A DNA stretch of 34,856 bases from JBCDBL01 sp039183635 (GCA_039183635.1 JBCDBL010000031.1:1-34856), one strand, 5' to 3'. Counted from the stretch's first letter, positions 8,458 to 16,211 are shown. Translations and numbers: made by a program. Notes: generated by a model not told the origin, from the letters alone.

Positions 8458-8533
8458 AGTTGTCGTCGAGACCCAACTTGGAGCGCCCCATGCGCGCCAA
8501 TGTTAAGAACGCGAAGAAAGGTTGAGCTGTTCC

Positions 8534-9367
8534 ATGCCAACACCGAAGAACAATAACACGAAAACTTCAAACGACGCTAAAACCGCGCCGAAAACCACAA
8601 GAACGGCCTCGTCTGAGCGCCGCAAACCGGCGGCGAAAACGGCTGCAAAATCTGCAACCAAATCTCAAAACACCACGAAAACCGCTGCAAAACCAGCAAC
8701 GGCGAAAGCCGCGCCGGCCGCAAAGAAAACCGCCACAAAAACCAAAGCGAAAGCCCCGGCAAAAGCAGCTGCAAAACCCAAACCTGAGGCCAAAACCACG
8801 ACAAAAGCCGCTGAGAAAAAAACTGCGAAAACATCCGCCAAACCCGCCGCGAAGAAAAAGACGGCGAAACGCCAACTGGACTTTAAAGTAAACGATCACA
8901 TCGTCTATCCGGCGCACGGCGTCGGCAAGATCACCGGCGTTGAGGAGCAGGAAATCGCGGGGTTGAAGGTCGAATTGTTCGTGATCGAATTCGAACACGA
9001 AAAAATGAAACTTCGCGTACCGACCGCCAAAGCAAAGGCCGGCGGCATGCGGCCGCTGGCGACAGAAGACGCCGTTAAAAACGCCATGGAGACGCTGAAA
9101 GGACGTGCGCGCATCAAGCGCACAATGTGGAGCCGCAGGGCGCAGGAGTATGAGTCGAAAATCAACTCCGGCAACCTGATCTCCATCGCGGAGGTGGTGC
9201 GCGACCTGTACCGTTCCGACGAGCAGCCGGAGCAAAGCTACTCCGAACGTCAGCTCTATGAAAGCGCTTTGGAACGCATGGCCCGGGAGGTTGCGGCGGT
9301 GCAAAACATCGACGATGCAGAGGCGATCAGCCGCCTTGAAGCGTCTTTGCAGAAGAACGCCGCATAA
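8534..9367 (+). CDS. carD: CarD/CdnL-family RNA polymerase-binding regulator with H1-like tail
   Basis: A 277-residue protein in two parts. Residues 1-112 are a low-complexity Lys/Ala/Thr/Pro tail with repeated AAKP, KTAAK and PAAKK units, resembling histone H1 C-terminal tails. Residues 113-277 are a CarD_CdnL/TRCF domain beginning FKVNDHIVYPAHGVGKI, with VPTAKAKAGGMRPL and a helical C-terminal half. CarD/CdnL proteins bind the RNA polymerase beta subunit and stabilise open promoter complexes, especially at rRNA promoters. Typical alphaproteobacterial CdnL proteins are only about 160-170 residues, so the tail is an addition. I chose ATG 8534 over a TTG at 8522 because the TTG abuts the AAAGG site. 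Confidence 0.88.
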   Translation: MPTPKNNNTKTSNDAKTAPKTTRTASSERRKPAAKTAAKSATKSQNTTKTAAKPATAKAAPAAKKTATKTKAKAPAKAAAKPKPEAKTTTKAAEKKTAKTSAKPAAKKKTAKRQLDFKVNDHIVYPAHGVGKITGVEEQEIAGLKVELFVIEFEHEKMKLRVPTAKAKAGGMRPLATEDAVKNAMETLKGRARIKRTMWSRRAQEYESKINSGNLISIAEVVRDLYRSDEQPEQSYSERQLYESALERMAREVAAVQNIDDAEAISRLEASLQKNAA

Positions 9368-9425
9368 ACTTCACGCCCCGCCAGTTTGTCACACGCCTGG
9401 CGCGACAATCTGTCCATCGACTTTA

Positions 9426-9453
9426 CGCCCTGACCCAATACGTCAGGGCGTTT
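9426..9453 (+). terminator. Intrinsic terminator after carD
   Basis: CGCCCTGAC (9426-9434) pairs perfectly with GTCAGGGCG (9442-9450) around a seven-base loop, followed by TTT. It lies 58 bases after the carD stop. Confidence 0.7.
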
Positions 9454-9472
9454 CCATTTGTATGGACATATG

Positions 9473-9503
9473 TGATCCGAGGGCGACCATGCTGCGTATT
9501 AAA
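9473..9503 (+). promoter_or_regulatory. RpoE (ECF, ChrR-type) promoter candidate for rpoH2
   Basis: TGATCC (9473-9478) is followed after exactly 18 bases by TATTAAA (9497-9503). In Rhodobacter sphaeroides the ChrR-controlled RpoE sigma factor uses a TGATCC -35 element, and rpoHII is one of its targets. A start near 9510 would give a very short leader ahead of the ribosome site. The -10 match is looser than the -35. Confidence 0.5.
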
Positions 9504-9524
9504 CCTTAGAAAAGAAGGATACGC

Positions 9525-10406
9525 ATGATGGCGACCATCGACACGGCGGAAAGCCAAAGAGCCCTTCGGGGTTTCGTAAAACAAGCCATGGCGGCGCCGC
9601 TGTTGGAACAGCAAGAAGAACTCAATCTCGCTCGTGCATGGCGTGATCAACAAGACGAAAAATCTCTCCATAAATTGACAGAAGCTTACATGCGGCTTGT
9701 CGTCTCCATGGCGACGAAATTTCGTGGGTACGGTCTTCCTTTAAACGATCTTGTCCAAGAGGGCATGATCGGTCTCATGCAAGCGGCCGCACGGTTCGAG
9801 CCGGAGCGTGAAGTGCGTTTCTCGACATACGCATCATGGTGGATACGGTCCTCGCTTCAGGATTATATTCTTCGCAACTGGTCAATTGTGCGCACCGGCA
9901 CGACTTCAGCCCAAAAGTCCTTGTTCTTTAATCTTCGCCGCCTTCGCGCAAAAATAGACGGCGCCGGCGAAACGCTGAGCGAGCAAGCAAAACAGCAGAT
10001 TTCAGCGCAACTCAAAGCGCCTGTGCGTGAAGTCGAAGCGATGGCCGGCCGCCTTTCCGGATCCGACCGATCCTTAAATGCGCGTCTGGCCGATGAAGGC
10101 GATGCAGAATGGCAAGATCTTCTGCCAGACGACCGTTCCGGACCTGATGAGGAAGTGATGATCGCCCGGGACGCGAAGACCCGAAGCGCCTGGATCAACG
10201 CTGCTTTAAAGGGCCTTACGGACCGTGAGCTCACGATTATTATGGAACGCCGGCTGAACGAAGACACGGTGACGCTGGCCGCCCTTGGAAAACGGCTTGG
10301 TCTGTCAAAGGAACGTGTCCGTCAGATTGAACATCAAGCGCTGCGCAAATTACGCGACGCATTGACTGAGGAAATCGGCGATCCGGTTGAAGCCGGCCTG
10401 ATTTAG
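9525..10406 (+). CDS. rpoH2: RNA polymerase sigma factor, RpoH2 type
   Basis: A 293-residue sigma-70-family factor. Region 2 (about residues 50-130) carries GYGLPLNDLVQEG, FSTYASWWIRSS and NWSIVRTGTT. It is followed by the RpoH box QKSLFFNLRRLR, the hallmark of heat-shock sigma factors. Region 4.2 near the C-terminus reads LGLSKERVRQIEHQALRKLR. The core sequence (VRFSTYA, NWSIVRTGTT) resembles the alphaproteobacterial RpoHII group, linked to oxidative and singlet-oxygen stress, more than the RpoHI group. AAGGA lies upstream of a double ATG (9525 or 9528). The ECF-type promoter candidate just upstream supports the RpoHII assignment. Confidence 0.85.
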   Translation: MMATIDTAESQRALRGFVKQAMAAPLLEQQEELNLARAWRDQQDEKSLHKLTEAYMRLVVSMATKFRGYGLPLNDLVQEGMIGLMQAAARFEPEREVRFSTYASWWIRSSLQDYILRNWSIVRTGTTSAQKSLFFNLRRLRAKIDGAGETLSEQAKQQISAQLKAPVREVEAMAGRLSGSDRSLNARLADEGDAEWQDLLPDDRSGPDEEVMIARDAKTRSAWINAALKGLTDRELTIIMERRLNEDTVTLAALGKRLGLSKERVRQIEHQALRKLRDALTEEIGDPVEAGLI

Positions 10407-10426
10407 GCTTATCGCGGACGCAATGC

Positions 10427-11227
10427 CTAATCTGTTGCAAGAATCTGGAGCGCTTCCGGACTTCTTACCTCCATATACGGACCATTCCAAGTACGCACCC
10501 AGCCGCGGGCCAGGACACGCCGACCGGCAAGAGAGGTAAGGTCCAAACCTGCTGTTTCAAACCGTTTGGCGTCTTTGCGGGCTATGGCTATGGTGAAGTC
10601 CGTTCGATAGTCCGTTCCAAAATTCACATAAATGCGTTGCCCAACGGAAGCTGTGGTCTCCACAGTTCCGCCGACCAGGGCGAAACGATCGACAGAGGCG
10701 TCCGCCGCACCGGCGTCGACAATCTGAAACGCGGGCGAAGACCAGATCCCACGTCTTTCAGCACGTGCGGCGGCCTCCGCTTGCAAGAGCATTGCAACGC
10801 CCGTCGCCGCATCCGGCGCGGGCGAAACACGCGCCAGCCCCGCAGCCGTCAAACGATGCTGCACCCATATGCGCGCGCCATCTGGCGTTTTGACAAAAAC
10901 ATGCGCCCTGGCGCGCCCATAACGATCTCGTCTCGGTCCTGCATAGGCCAGCCCAACGGTGGCGCCGGTCACAAGGCGTCGTACAAGATCCTCAGAGTCG
11001 TCTTTATAGCGATTAGTTTTATCATCGAAAGAACGTGGGGCGCGCACAGCCTCCAAACGCACCTCCAGTCCGCCGACAAGGCGCAAACCATCCCCTGACA
11101 GGACAGCCTCAACCTCGCCCTCCTCCCCCGATTGCAGACCGTTGTATACCGCCTCGCCGGCGGACGCGTTGCCAAACGCGAGCGCAATCGCCAAGCCGAG
11201 TATGAGAATGCGCCGGACCTTTTTCAT
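10427..11227 (-). CDS. Secreted thermonuclease-like protein (SNase fold)
   Basis: A 266-residue protein with a signal peptide (MKKVRRILILGLAIALAF, cleavage near ASAGEA), so probably periplasmic or secreted. Residues of about 40-165 match the staphylococcal nuclease fold: VRLEAVRAP aligns with the first active-site strand, and DRYGRARAHVF with the DKYGR motif carrying the second catalytic arginine. The C-terminal 80 residues form an extra beta-rich domain seen in other bacterial SNase-like proteins. The position of the catalytic glutamate (TPE in the nuclease) reads APR here, so activity is doubtful. An upstream ATG at 11263 would add 12 residues; I prefer 11227 because it gives a clean signal peptide. 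It is convergent with rpoH2. Confidence 0.7.
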   Translation of the reverse strand: MKKVRRILILGLAIALAFGNASAGEAVYNGLQSGEEGEVEAVLSGDGLRLVGGLEVRLEAVRAPRSFDDKTNRYKDDSEDLVRRLVTGATVGLAYAGPRRDRYGRARAHVFVKTPDGARIWVQHRLTAAGLARVSPAPDAATGVAMLLQAEAAARAERRGIWSSPAFQIVDAGAADASVDRFALVGGTVETTASVGQRIYVNFGTDYRTDFTIAIARKDAKRFETAGLDLTSLAGRRVLARGWVRTWNGPYMEVRSPEALQILATD

Positions 11228-11403
11228 GGGTTTTACGATACACTTGTTTTTTGGGGAAATCATGGCGGGCCGGTTCCCAAAGTCAGTCTTTGCAGCACAA
11301 ATGGCCCGATGACGCCGACGTTCGGATCAGCTGACGACGATGCAGCCCCATTGACGCACGAAAGCGGATAGACTGCACAATAGAAACCGCGCACCTTACC
11401 CAC

Positions 11404-12486
11404 ATGAAGACAGCAATTTTAAAACACCCAGCCCCAGAGGCCGCCTTCGATGAAATCGCGCTGTGGGGCGCCGTTGCGGCGCGGGATGCGCGGTTTGACG
11501 GCGCCTTTGTATTCGGTCCCATCACGACGCGCATCTATTGCCGGCCAAGCTGCCCAAGCCGTCGCCCGAGACCGGAAAACGCCCGCTTCTTTCCGAATCC
11601 GGCGGCGGCCCAGGCGGCCGGGTTCCGCGCTTGCCTGCGCTGCCGTCCAGACGAGGCGGACGGGGAAGAAGCAGCCCTTTTGTCCGCCGCCTGCGCTTTA
11701 TTGTCGGGCGCGGACAGCGCGCCCCTTGGCGTGGAGAGCGCCGCCAAAACGCTCGGCCTTTCAGCCCAGAGGCTGCGCCGTCTTTTTGAAACGCGGCTTG
11801 GGGTTCCGCCCCGGGCCTACGCCGCAGCGGTTAAACGCAACGCCTTCGAGACGGCGGCGCGCCAAAGCGGCAATGTCGCCGACGCATTATATGCGGCCGG
11901 CTACGGCTCGCCCCGGGCGCTGTATGAACCCTCCGCCCAGCGCCCGGGCTTGTCGCCGAAAGCCTTTGCAAAACAAGGCAAAGGAGAACGCATGAACTAC
12001 GATATCGCGCCAACGCCCCTCGGCGCTCTTCTTATTGCCGGCACGGACAAAGGCCTTGCCTGCGTACGTCTGTCGCCGGATGCCGACGCCCTGGAAAGAG
12101 AGTTTAAGGCGGATTTCAAAGCCGCCGATCTCAACCGAGACAAACAACGCCTCGCACCATGGACACAAGCGCTTGTTGAGTATCTGTCCGGCGGGCCGTG
12201 GCCGGATGACTTACCTCTCGACGTTAAGGGGACAGCGTTTCAGGCAAAAGTCTGGGCGGCTTTGCGCAAAATTCCACCGGGCAAAACGGTCTCATACGCA
12301 GACGTCGCCGCCGCCATTGGCGCCCCCAAAGCCGTACGCGCCGTCGGCGCCGCGTGCGGCGCCAACCCCACGGCGCTAGTGACGCCCTGCCACCGCGTTC
12401 TTCGTACGGACGGCGCCCTTGGCGGCTTTCGCTGGGGGTTGGATGTTAAAGCACGACTTTTGGACCTGGAGCGCAAGACACGGTAG
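11404..12486 (+). CDS. ada: Bifunctional Ada: alkylation repair protein and regulator
   Basis: A 360-residue protein with the full Ada layout. The N-terminal zinc domain has cysteines 46, 50, 77 and 80 (YCRPSC, CLRC), matching the methyl-phosphotriester acceptor site of E. coli Ada. An AraC-type helix-turn-helix follows (about 105-185: LGLSAQRLRRLFETRLGVPP, AGYGSPRALYE). The C-terminal O6-methylguanine-DNA methyltransferase domain has the PCHRV active site (Cys329) and GKTVSYADVAAAIG. It repairs methylated DNA by suicide transfer and, once methylated, activates transcription. The gene is divergent from the SNase-like gene and its stop lies only three bases from the end of the convergent usp gene. 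Confidence 0.93.
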   Translation: MKTAILKHPAPEAAFDEIALWGAVAARDARFDGAFVFGPITTRIYCRPSCPSRRPRPENARFFPNPAAAQAAGFRACLRCRPDEADGEEAALLSAACALLSGADSAPLGVESAAKTLGLSAQRLRRLFETRLGVPPRAYAAAVKRNAFETAARQSGNVADALYAAGYGSPRALYEPSAQRPGLSPKAFAKQGKGERMNYDIAPTPLGALLIAGTDKGLACVRLSPDADALEREFKADFKAADLNRDKQRLAPWTQALVEYLSGGPWPDDLPLDVKGTAFQAKVWAALRKIPPGKTVSYADVAAAIGAPKAVRAVGAACGANPTALVTPCHRVLRTDGALGGFRWGLDVKARLLDLERKTR

Positions 12487-12489
12487 GCA

Positions 12490-13410
12490 TCACCAAGCCT
12501 TAACCGCCAACGTATCGCAAAACGGGTCCGTCAAAAAGCTTTCTGCAATGCTGCCAAACATAGCATTGGCCACGCCGACACGGCCGTGCGTGCCAAGGAC
12601 GAGAAGATCCGGCTGCAAACGGTCAGCTTCCGCCCTCAAGACTGATAACACTTCCCCATGGCGAATGATCATTTTCACATCAGCCGCGCGTCTGGCGCTC
12701 GCCGATACGTCGATAATCGCCTTCATCTCTTCCTCGATGAGCGCGGCGAGGCGGCGCTCATGATCGTCGGCGACATCCTTGCGCGCCTGCCGGCCATGCT
12801 GAAAGCCTTGGAAAGGCACATGATAAGCATGGACGGCGTAGACCTCCGCACAGGGCGCAAGAGCGAGAGCCGCACGGATCGCGAACCTTGAAAACACAGA
12901 AAAGTCAACGGCGATCATGGCCTTTTGACAAGGGCCCTGAACCACCGAGGGCGCAACCAAGACCGGACGCTCGCCAAAGCGTATAACACGCTCCACAGTC
13001 GTGCCGACAAGCGGCTTGCCCTCCGGGACATTACGGTGCACGCCCATAATGATAAGATCCGCGTCTGCATCATTGGCGCTTTCAATAATGTCTTGATCAG
13101 CTTTGCCAGGCATAACGGTAATCACGGCTTCGCTTTTGTCGCCAGGGTCCGCCTTCTTTAAAGCCGCCCGGATTTCCGCTTGCGCAACCTCAGCCGCCTT
13201 ATCTTGCACAGAAACGGGCAAGTCTTCATCAACAATATGCAAGATCTGCAGCGACGCACCGTGCTCACCGGACAATTGCACGGCGCGATCAAGGGCGCGA
13301 TCGGACCGCGCCGACAAGTCCGTTGCCATAAGGATCTTTTTCACTTCCGGCACGCCTTGAGGCTGCTCGGCCTCCGCTGTTCCGGCTTCGCTGCGCTTGC
13401 CCCAAAACAT
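12490..13410 (-). CDS. Universal stress protein with two tandem Usp domains
   Basis: A 306-residue cytosolic protein. Usp domain 1 (about residues 25-150) begins VKKILMATDLSARSDRALD. Domain 2 (about 165-306) begins QKAMIAVDFSVFSRFAI and ends with the ATP-binding pattern GTHGRVGVANAMFGS. Tandem Usp proteins bind ATP and are induced by starvation, low oxygen or stress. I chose the ATG at 13408-13410 because GGAGG sits seven bases upstream; a longer in-frame version has no such site. A perfect FNR/FixK-type box (13541-13554) lies 131 bases upstream, predicting induction under low oxygen. Confidence 0.85.
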   Translation of the reverse strand: MFWGKRSEAGTAEAEQPQGVPEVKKILMATDLSARSDRALDRAVQLSGEHGASLQILHIVDEDLPVSVQDKAAEVAQAEIRAALKKADPGDKSEAVITVMPGKADQDIIESANDADADLIIMGVHRNVPEGKPLVGTTVERVIRFGERPVLVAPSVVQGPCQKAMIAVDFSVFSRFAIRAALALAPCAEVYAVHAYHVPFQGFQHGRQARKDVADDHERRLAALIEEEMKAIIDVSASARRAADVKMIIRHGEVLSVLRAEADRLQPDLLVLGTHGRVGVANAMFGSIAESFLTDPFCDTLAVKAW

Positions 13411-13540
13411 CCTCGCCTCCGTTTCACACATCAAACACGACTGACATGGGAAGCGCATCCAGCGGTTCAAGAAAAACAGAGCGCCGCCTCAGGTAAAATC
13501 ATACAAAGCAGAGCGTAAACGGATAAAAACAGCAAAAATA

Positions 13541-13554
13541 TTGATGCTAATCAA
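13541..13554 (-). promoter_or_regulatory. FNR/FixK-type binding box upstream of usp
   Basis: TTGAT-GCTA-ATCAA matches the FNR/FixK/CRP-family consensus TTGAT-N4-ATCAA in every fixed position. Its centre is about 137 bases before the usp start codon, leaving room for a class II promoter with a leader of about 95 bases. Confidence 0.6.
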
Positions 13555-13668
13555 TTTTTTGAACCGGCCTCAGGGCAGCCGCCACGCCTTAGAGCACGCC
13601 TTGTTTTATCGGATTGACACAGGGCTCACGGTCTTTGTTTTGACGGTCAAACACTTGTTCGACCTTTT

Positions 13669-13695
13669 GCGCCAAAACCGGTATCCGCTTTTGCG
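13669..13695. repeat. Dispersed palindrome, 'AAAACCGG..CCGCTTTTGCG' family
   Basis: CAAAACCGG pairs imperfectly with CCGCTTTTG around TAT. A second, better formed copy lies at 30601-30640. Similar elements are scattered through intergenic DNA of many alphaproteobacteria (from general knowledge, not checked here). Confidence 0.5.
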
Positions 13696-13783
13696 CGATA
13701 CGTTCTAGCATTTTGTCCGCGCATTACTGGAGGTTACCGGAAGGCGCCTGTCGGCGTGACCCTGACGCCACAGACAAAAACTA

Positions 13784-13793
13784 TGTACGTACA
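13784..13793 (+). promoter_or_regulatory. 10-base palindrome, possible autoregulatory operator
   Basis: TGTACGTACA is a perfect palindrome ending 22 bases before the ATG of the ribbon-helix-helix-like gene. Proteins of this fold usually bind such short TAC/GTA palindromes in their own promoters. Confidence 0.4.
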
Positions 13794-13814
13794 CTTTTAC
13801 AGGTAGGCCGCGCT

Positions 13815-14040
13815 ATGAAATCGGAACGCATTAACCTTCTGGTTTCAGTGGAAAAAAATCATCTACGCCAATGCTCGCGCAGCCGGGTTGACGACCAGCG
13901 AGTTGGTGCGCCAAGCGGTTCTATCGTTCGATCCCTCGGTCGATATGGAAGAGCTGAACACGCTGTCGATGAAATTGGCCGGCCTCGCCGAACGCCTTGA
14001 AAACGAACTTGACTGCGACGCCGAAGACCTCGCCGCATAA
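13815..14040 (+). pseudogene. Small ribbon-helix-helix-like gene broken at an A7 run
   Basis: From ATG 13815, with a GGTAGG site eight bases upstream, the frame reads MKSERINLLVSVEK and then loses sense at seven A (13852-13858). Dropping one A restores a continuous 74-residue protein ending DCDAEDLAA at TAA 14038-14040. Its middle reads IIYANARAAGLTTSELVRQA, the loop-helix-turn-helix pattern of CopG/Arc-type DNA-binding proteins. The unshifted frame stops earlier and looks random. Either this is a frameshift mutation (or sequencing error) or the product is made by polymerase slippage at the A-run. No toxin gene follows, although such proteins are often antitoxins. Confidence 0.6.
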
Positions 14041-14085
14041 AAAGCACCCCTGAAGAGTAAAGCGGGCAAGACGCTCCAGGATAAT

Positions 14086-14115
14086 GCCGGCGCGTGGAAG
14101 ATCACGAACGCCGGC
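14086..14115 (+). terminator. Strong hairpin after the small gene
   Basis: GCCGGCG-CGTG pairs with CACG-AA-CGCCGGC around a GAAGAT loop, giving 11 base pairs with a two-base bulge. No T-run follows, so termination on either strand is only possible. The surrounding 14041-14235 has no convincing gene. Confidence 0.4.
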
Positions 14116-14235
14116 TCATTCGTATAGAAACGATGCTTGAGATGGCGCAGCAAACATCGCCGCCCAAACCTTGAGGGTAAGACGTGAAACAGTACAAGCT
14201 TGTCAGTCACAAACGCAGGTGCGAGAATTTTGGCT

Positions 14236-16191
14236 TTACTCCCCGCCGCGGGAGGCCATGAATTTTCGCAAACCGTAGTATTCTTCGAACGCCAAGGCGC
14301 CGTCCTTATCGCGATCAGCAAGCTTCAGGCGACCGCTGTCCCACGCTTTGCGCATGTCGCTCCACATCTCCCGGGGAACGAGGCGGCCGTCCATGTCCGC
14401 ATCCATAAACCCGAAAAATTGACGCGCCGTGAACTGCAGATGATCGTGGATCGGATTGTCTCTTGTCTCCTCAGCCCAGCGGAACATAAAGCCGCCGTAG
14501 AGCATCTCATCCTCGGACTGAAGGCCCCATCCGACATCCCGGTTCGGATCAGGGTTGGCGAAATTGTTTTCTGAGTTGTCGTAGACGGTGCGATGGATCA
14601 GCCTGGAGCCCGCAGGCGCCTGGACGGGTTCCTGAAAACTGTAGGAATGCTGCCAATTAAAGTCGTAGCGCGGTACTGAGAGGATTGTCTCTACCCGCCC
14701 ATCCGGATAAGCCAGTTCGAATTTCGAAGACCAACCGCGGTAGTGGGCGTGGGGGAACAGTTTGTAAATTACGGCTGCCTGGTCAAATTCGAAATACGCT
14801 TTTTCCTCATGTCGCGGAGCGTTTGCAGGTATGTTGATCCTTGGGTTGATGGCCACCTGGTTGCGCAGCGTATGCTTCGGCGGCGTGTCGAAAAAGTAAA
14901 GGCCGAGTTTGGTGCGATCCACCGACGCCCGGCCGTTGGGCGTATAGTGCATTTGAAAGACGAACCCGCCGCCGGCTTTTACGAAAACGCCGCCATCCTT
15001 CGGGTATTGCGTGGCCGGAGCGCCCGGCACGTAGCCGGCGAGATAGTTCTCAAAAACATCACTGTCATCCCCCTCTCCCGGCGCAATGGTGCGTTCTGTG
15101 GACCCCACAAGGGCGTGGTGCACCACCTCAACATCTCCTGGCAGGATCGATACGGCCCGCACCCAAACATCACGGCCAAGAGGATTGGCGACGAAAGGAA
15201 ACTGATAATCGATAACGCCGCTCGCCGGCACTTCGAACGCCGGCGCCTCGACGATCAGATCCGGCGGCCCCAGGGGCCATTCGACGGCGGTGCTCTCCCG
15301 TTCCGCCAGGGGGTCCGGTCCGTCGCCGCGCAGGGCGCCGGCCTCGATCCATTGAACAAGCGTACGCTTTTCTTCAACGGACAACGCACGACTCTCTTTG
15401 AACACGCCGATATGGGGATCGGCGGACCAGGGGGGCATGCGATTGGTGCGCAAAACCTCCCGGATCATAAGAGAAAAGCCCTCCACCATGTCGTAATCGG
15501 ACATCGCCCAGGGGGCGATGCCGCCTTCCTGGTGGCAAGTGACGCAATGCTGTTTCAAGAGCGGTGCGATCGTCTCGCTGTAACTGATCTGTTCAGGCCG
15601 CAATGATTCGTTCGCGCGTCGCAGGTTGACGATGCAGCCCTTGGCGCGGCGTTTAGGCGTTTCGATCTCCTCGCCGGCGATTACGGCGTTAAGGGCGTCG
15701 GAAAGATAGTTTTCGCCGGCTTCCGCCCTCTGGCGTTCATAACCCAAACGATCGTTCACAGGGCCTCGATAAACAATCTGTCGTGAAACAGGATCGATAA
15801 CCAAAACTTCCGCCGTACGGGTTACATTCAAAGATGCAGCGATGAGTTGGCTTTCATCTTTTAAAATAGGCGTGTCATAGCCGAACTCTTCGGCCTCTGC
15901 GACGATTTCAACACGATCATCCTGACGGTTCGCATTCAGCATGTAAAACAACACGCCTTTGTCGGCGAAGATGTCTCGCACCGCCTTATAATCCGTCCAC
16001 GCATTGCGCACAATCGGGCAGCCATTGCCCTGGATCATCAAGACGATCGCCGGCGCCTCTTGATCGTAATACAATTCATGCGCAACGCCTTTATGGTCAA
16101 GAAGGACGAAATTATCGGCGGCCCCAAGGCCGGCGAACGCCCTTGCCGTCAACACCAAAAGCAAGCTTGCGCACACACAGAGAACACGCAT
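14236..16191 (-). CDS. Redoxin / cytochrome c / PHM-type copper monooxygenase / EF-hand fusion
   Basis: A 651-residue exported protein. A signal peptide (1-20) is followed by a redoxin-like domain (about 21-180) with a single reactive-type cysteine (GNGCPIVR, Cys58). A c-type heme domain has CVTCH (216-220) and a likely Met ligand in RMPPW (Met252). A copper type II monooxygenase region follows (about 310-590). Its candidate CuA ligands are His358-His359 and His415, and its CuB ligands His481, His483 and Met563, matching the HH, H, HxH, M pattern of peptidylglycine alpha-hydroxylating monooxygenase. The C-terminus has two canonical EF-hand loops (597-608 and 626-637). It should act in the periplasm or outside the cell. 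Substrate unknown. Confidence 0.75.
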   Translation of the reverse strand: MRVLCVCASLLLVLTARAFAGLGAADNFVLLDHKGVAHELYYDQEAPAIVLMIQGNGCPIVRNAWTDYKAVRDIFADKGVLFYMLNANRQDDRVEIVAEAEEFGYDTPILKDESQLIAASLNVTRTAEVLVIDPVSRQIVYRGPVNDRLGYERQRAEAGENYLSDALNAVIAGEEIETPKRRAKGCIVNLRRANESLRPEQISYSETIAPLLKQHCVTCHQEGGIAPWAMSDYDMVEGFSLMIREVLRTNRMPPWSADPHIGVFKESRALSVEEKRTLVQWIEAGALRGDGPDPLAERESTAVEWPLGPPDLIVEAPAFEVPASGVIDYQFPFVANPLGRDVWVRAVSILPGDVEVVHHALVGSTERTIAPGEGDDSDVFENYLAGYVPGAPATQYPKDGGVFVKAGGGFVFQMHYTPNGRASVDRTKLGLYFFDTPPKHTLRNQVAINPRINIPANAPRHEEKAYFEFDQAAVIYKLFPHAHYRGWSSKFELAYPDGRVETILSVPRYDFNWQHSYSFQEPVQAPAGSRLIHRTVYDNSENNFANPDPNRDVGWGLQSEDEMLYGGFMFRWAEETRDNPIHDHLQFTARQFFGFMDADMDGRLVPREMWSDMRKAWDSGRLKLADRDKDGALAFEEYYGLRKFMASRGGE

Positions 16192-16211
16192 CGAACCTCT
16201 CCAATCCTTAA

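Larger units (their letters stand above)
13411..13814. other. Intergenic region with several regulatory palindromes
   Basis: This 404-base gap has no convincing ORF. It holds the FNR-type box (13541-13554), a 13-base palindrome TTTGAC-G-GTCAAA (13639-13651), a dispersed palindrome around AAAACCGG..CCGCTTTTGCG (13669-13695), and TGTACGTACA (13784-13793) just before the next gene. The usp promoter must lie here on the minus strand, and the promoter of the small ribbon-helix-helix-like gene on the plus strand. Confidence 0.6.

Noticed and set aside
8163..8533. tmRNA, RNase P RNA or SRP RNA between fdxA and carD
   Set aside because: No T-arm (GTTCGAATC), tag-peptide frame, RNase P core (GAAAGTCCGGG) or SRP core (GGAAGCAGCC) was found.
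14743..15606. 287-codon plus-strand frame inside the redox fusion gene
   Set aside because: It is the antisense of conserved heme and copper motifs on the minus strand and reads as a random composition.
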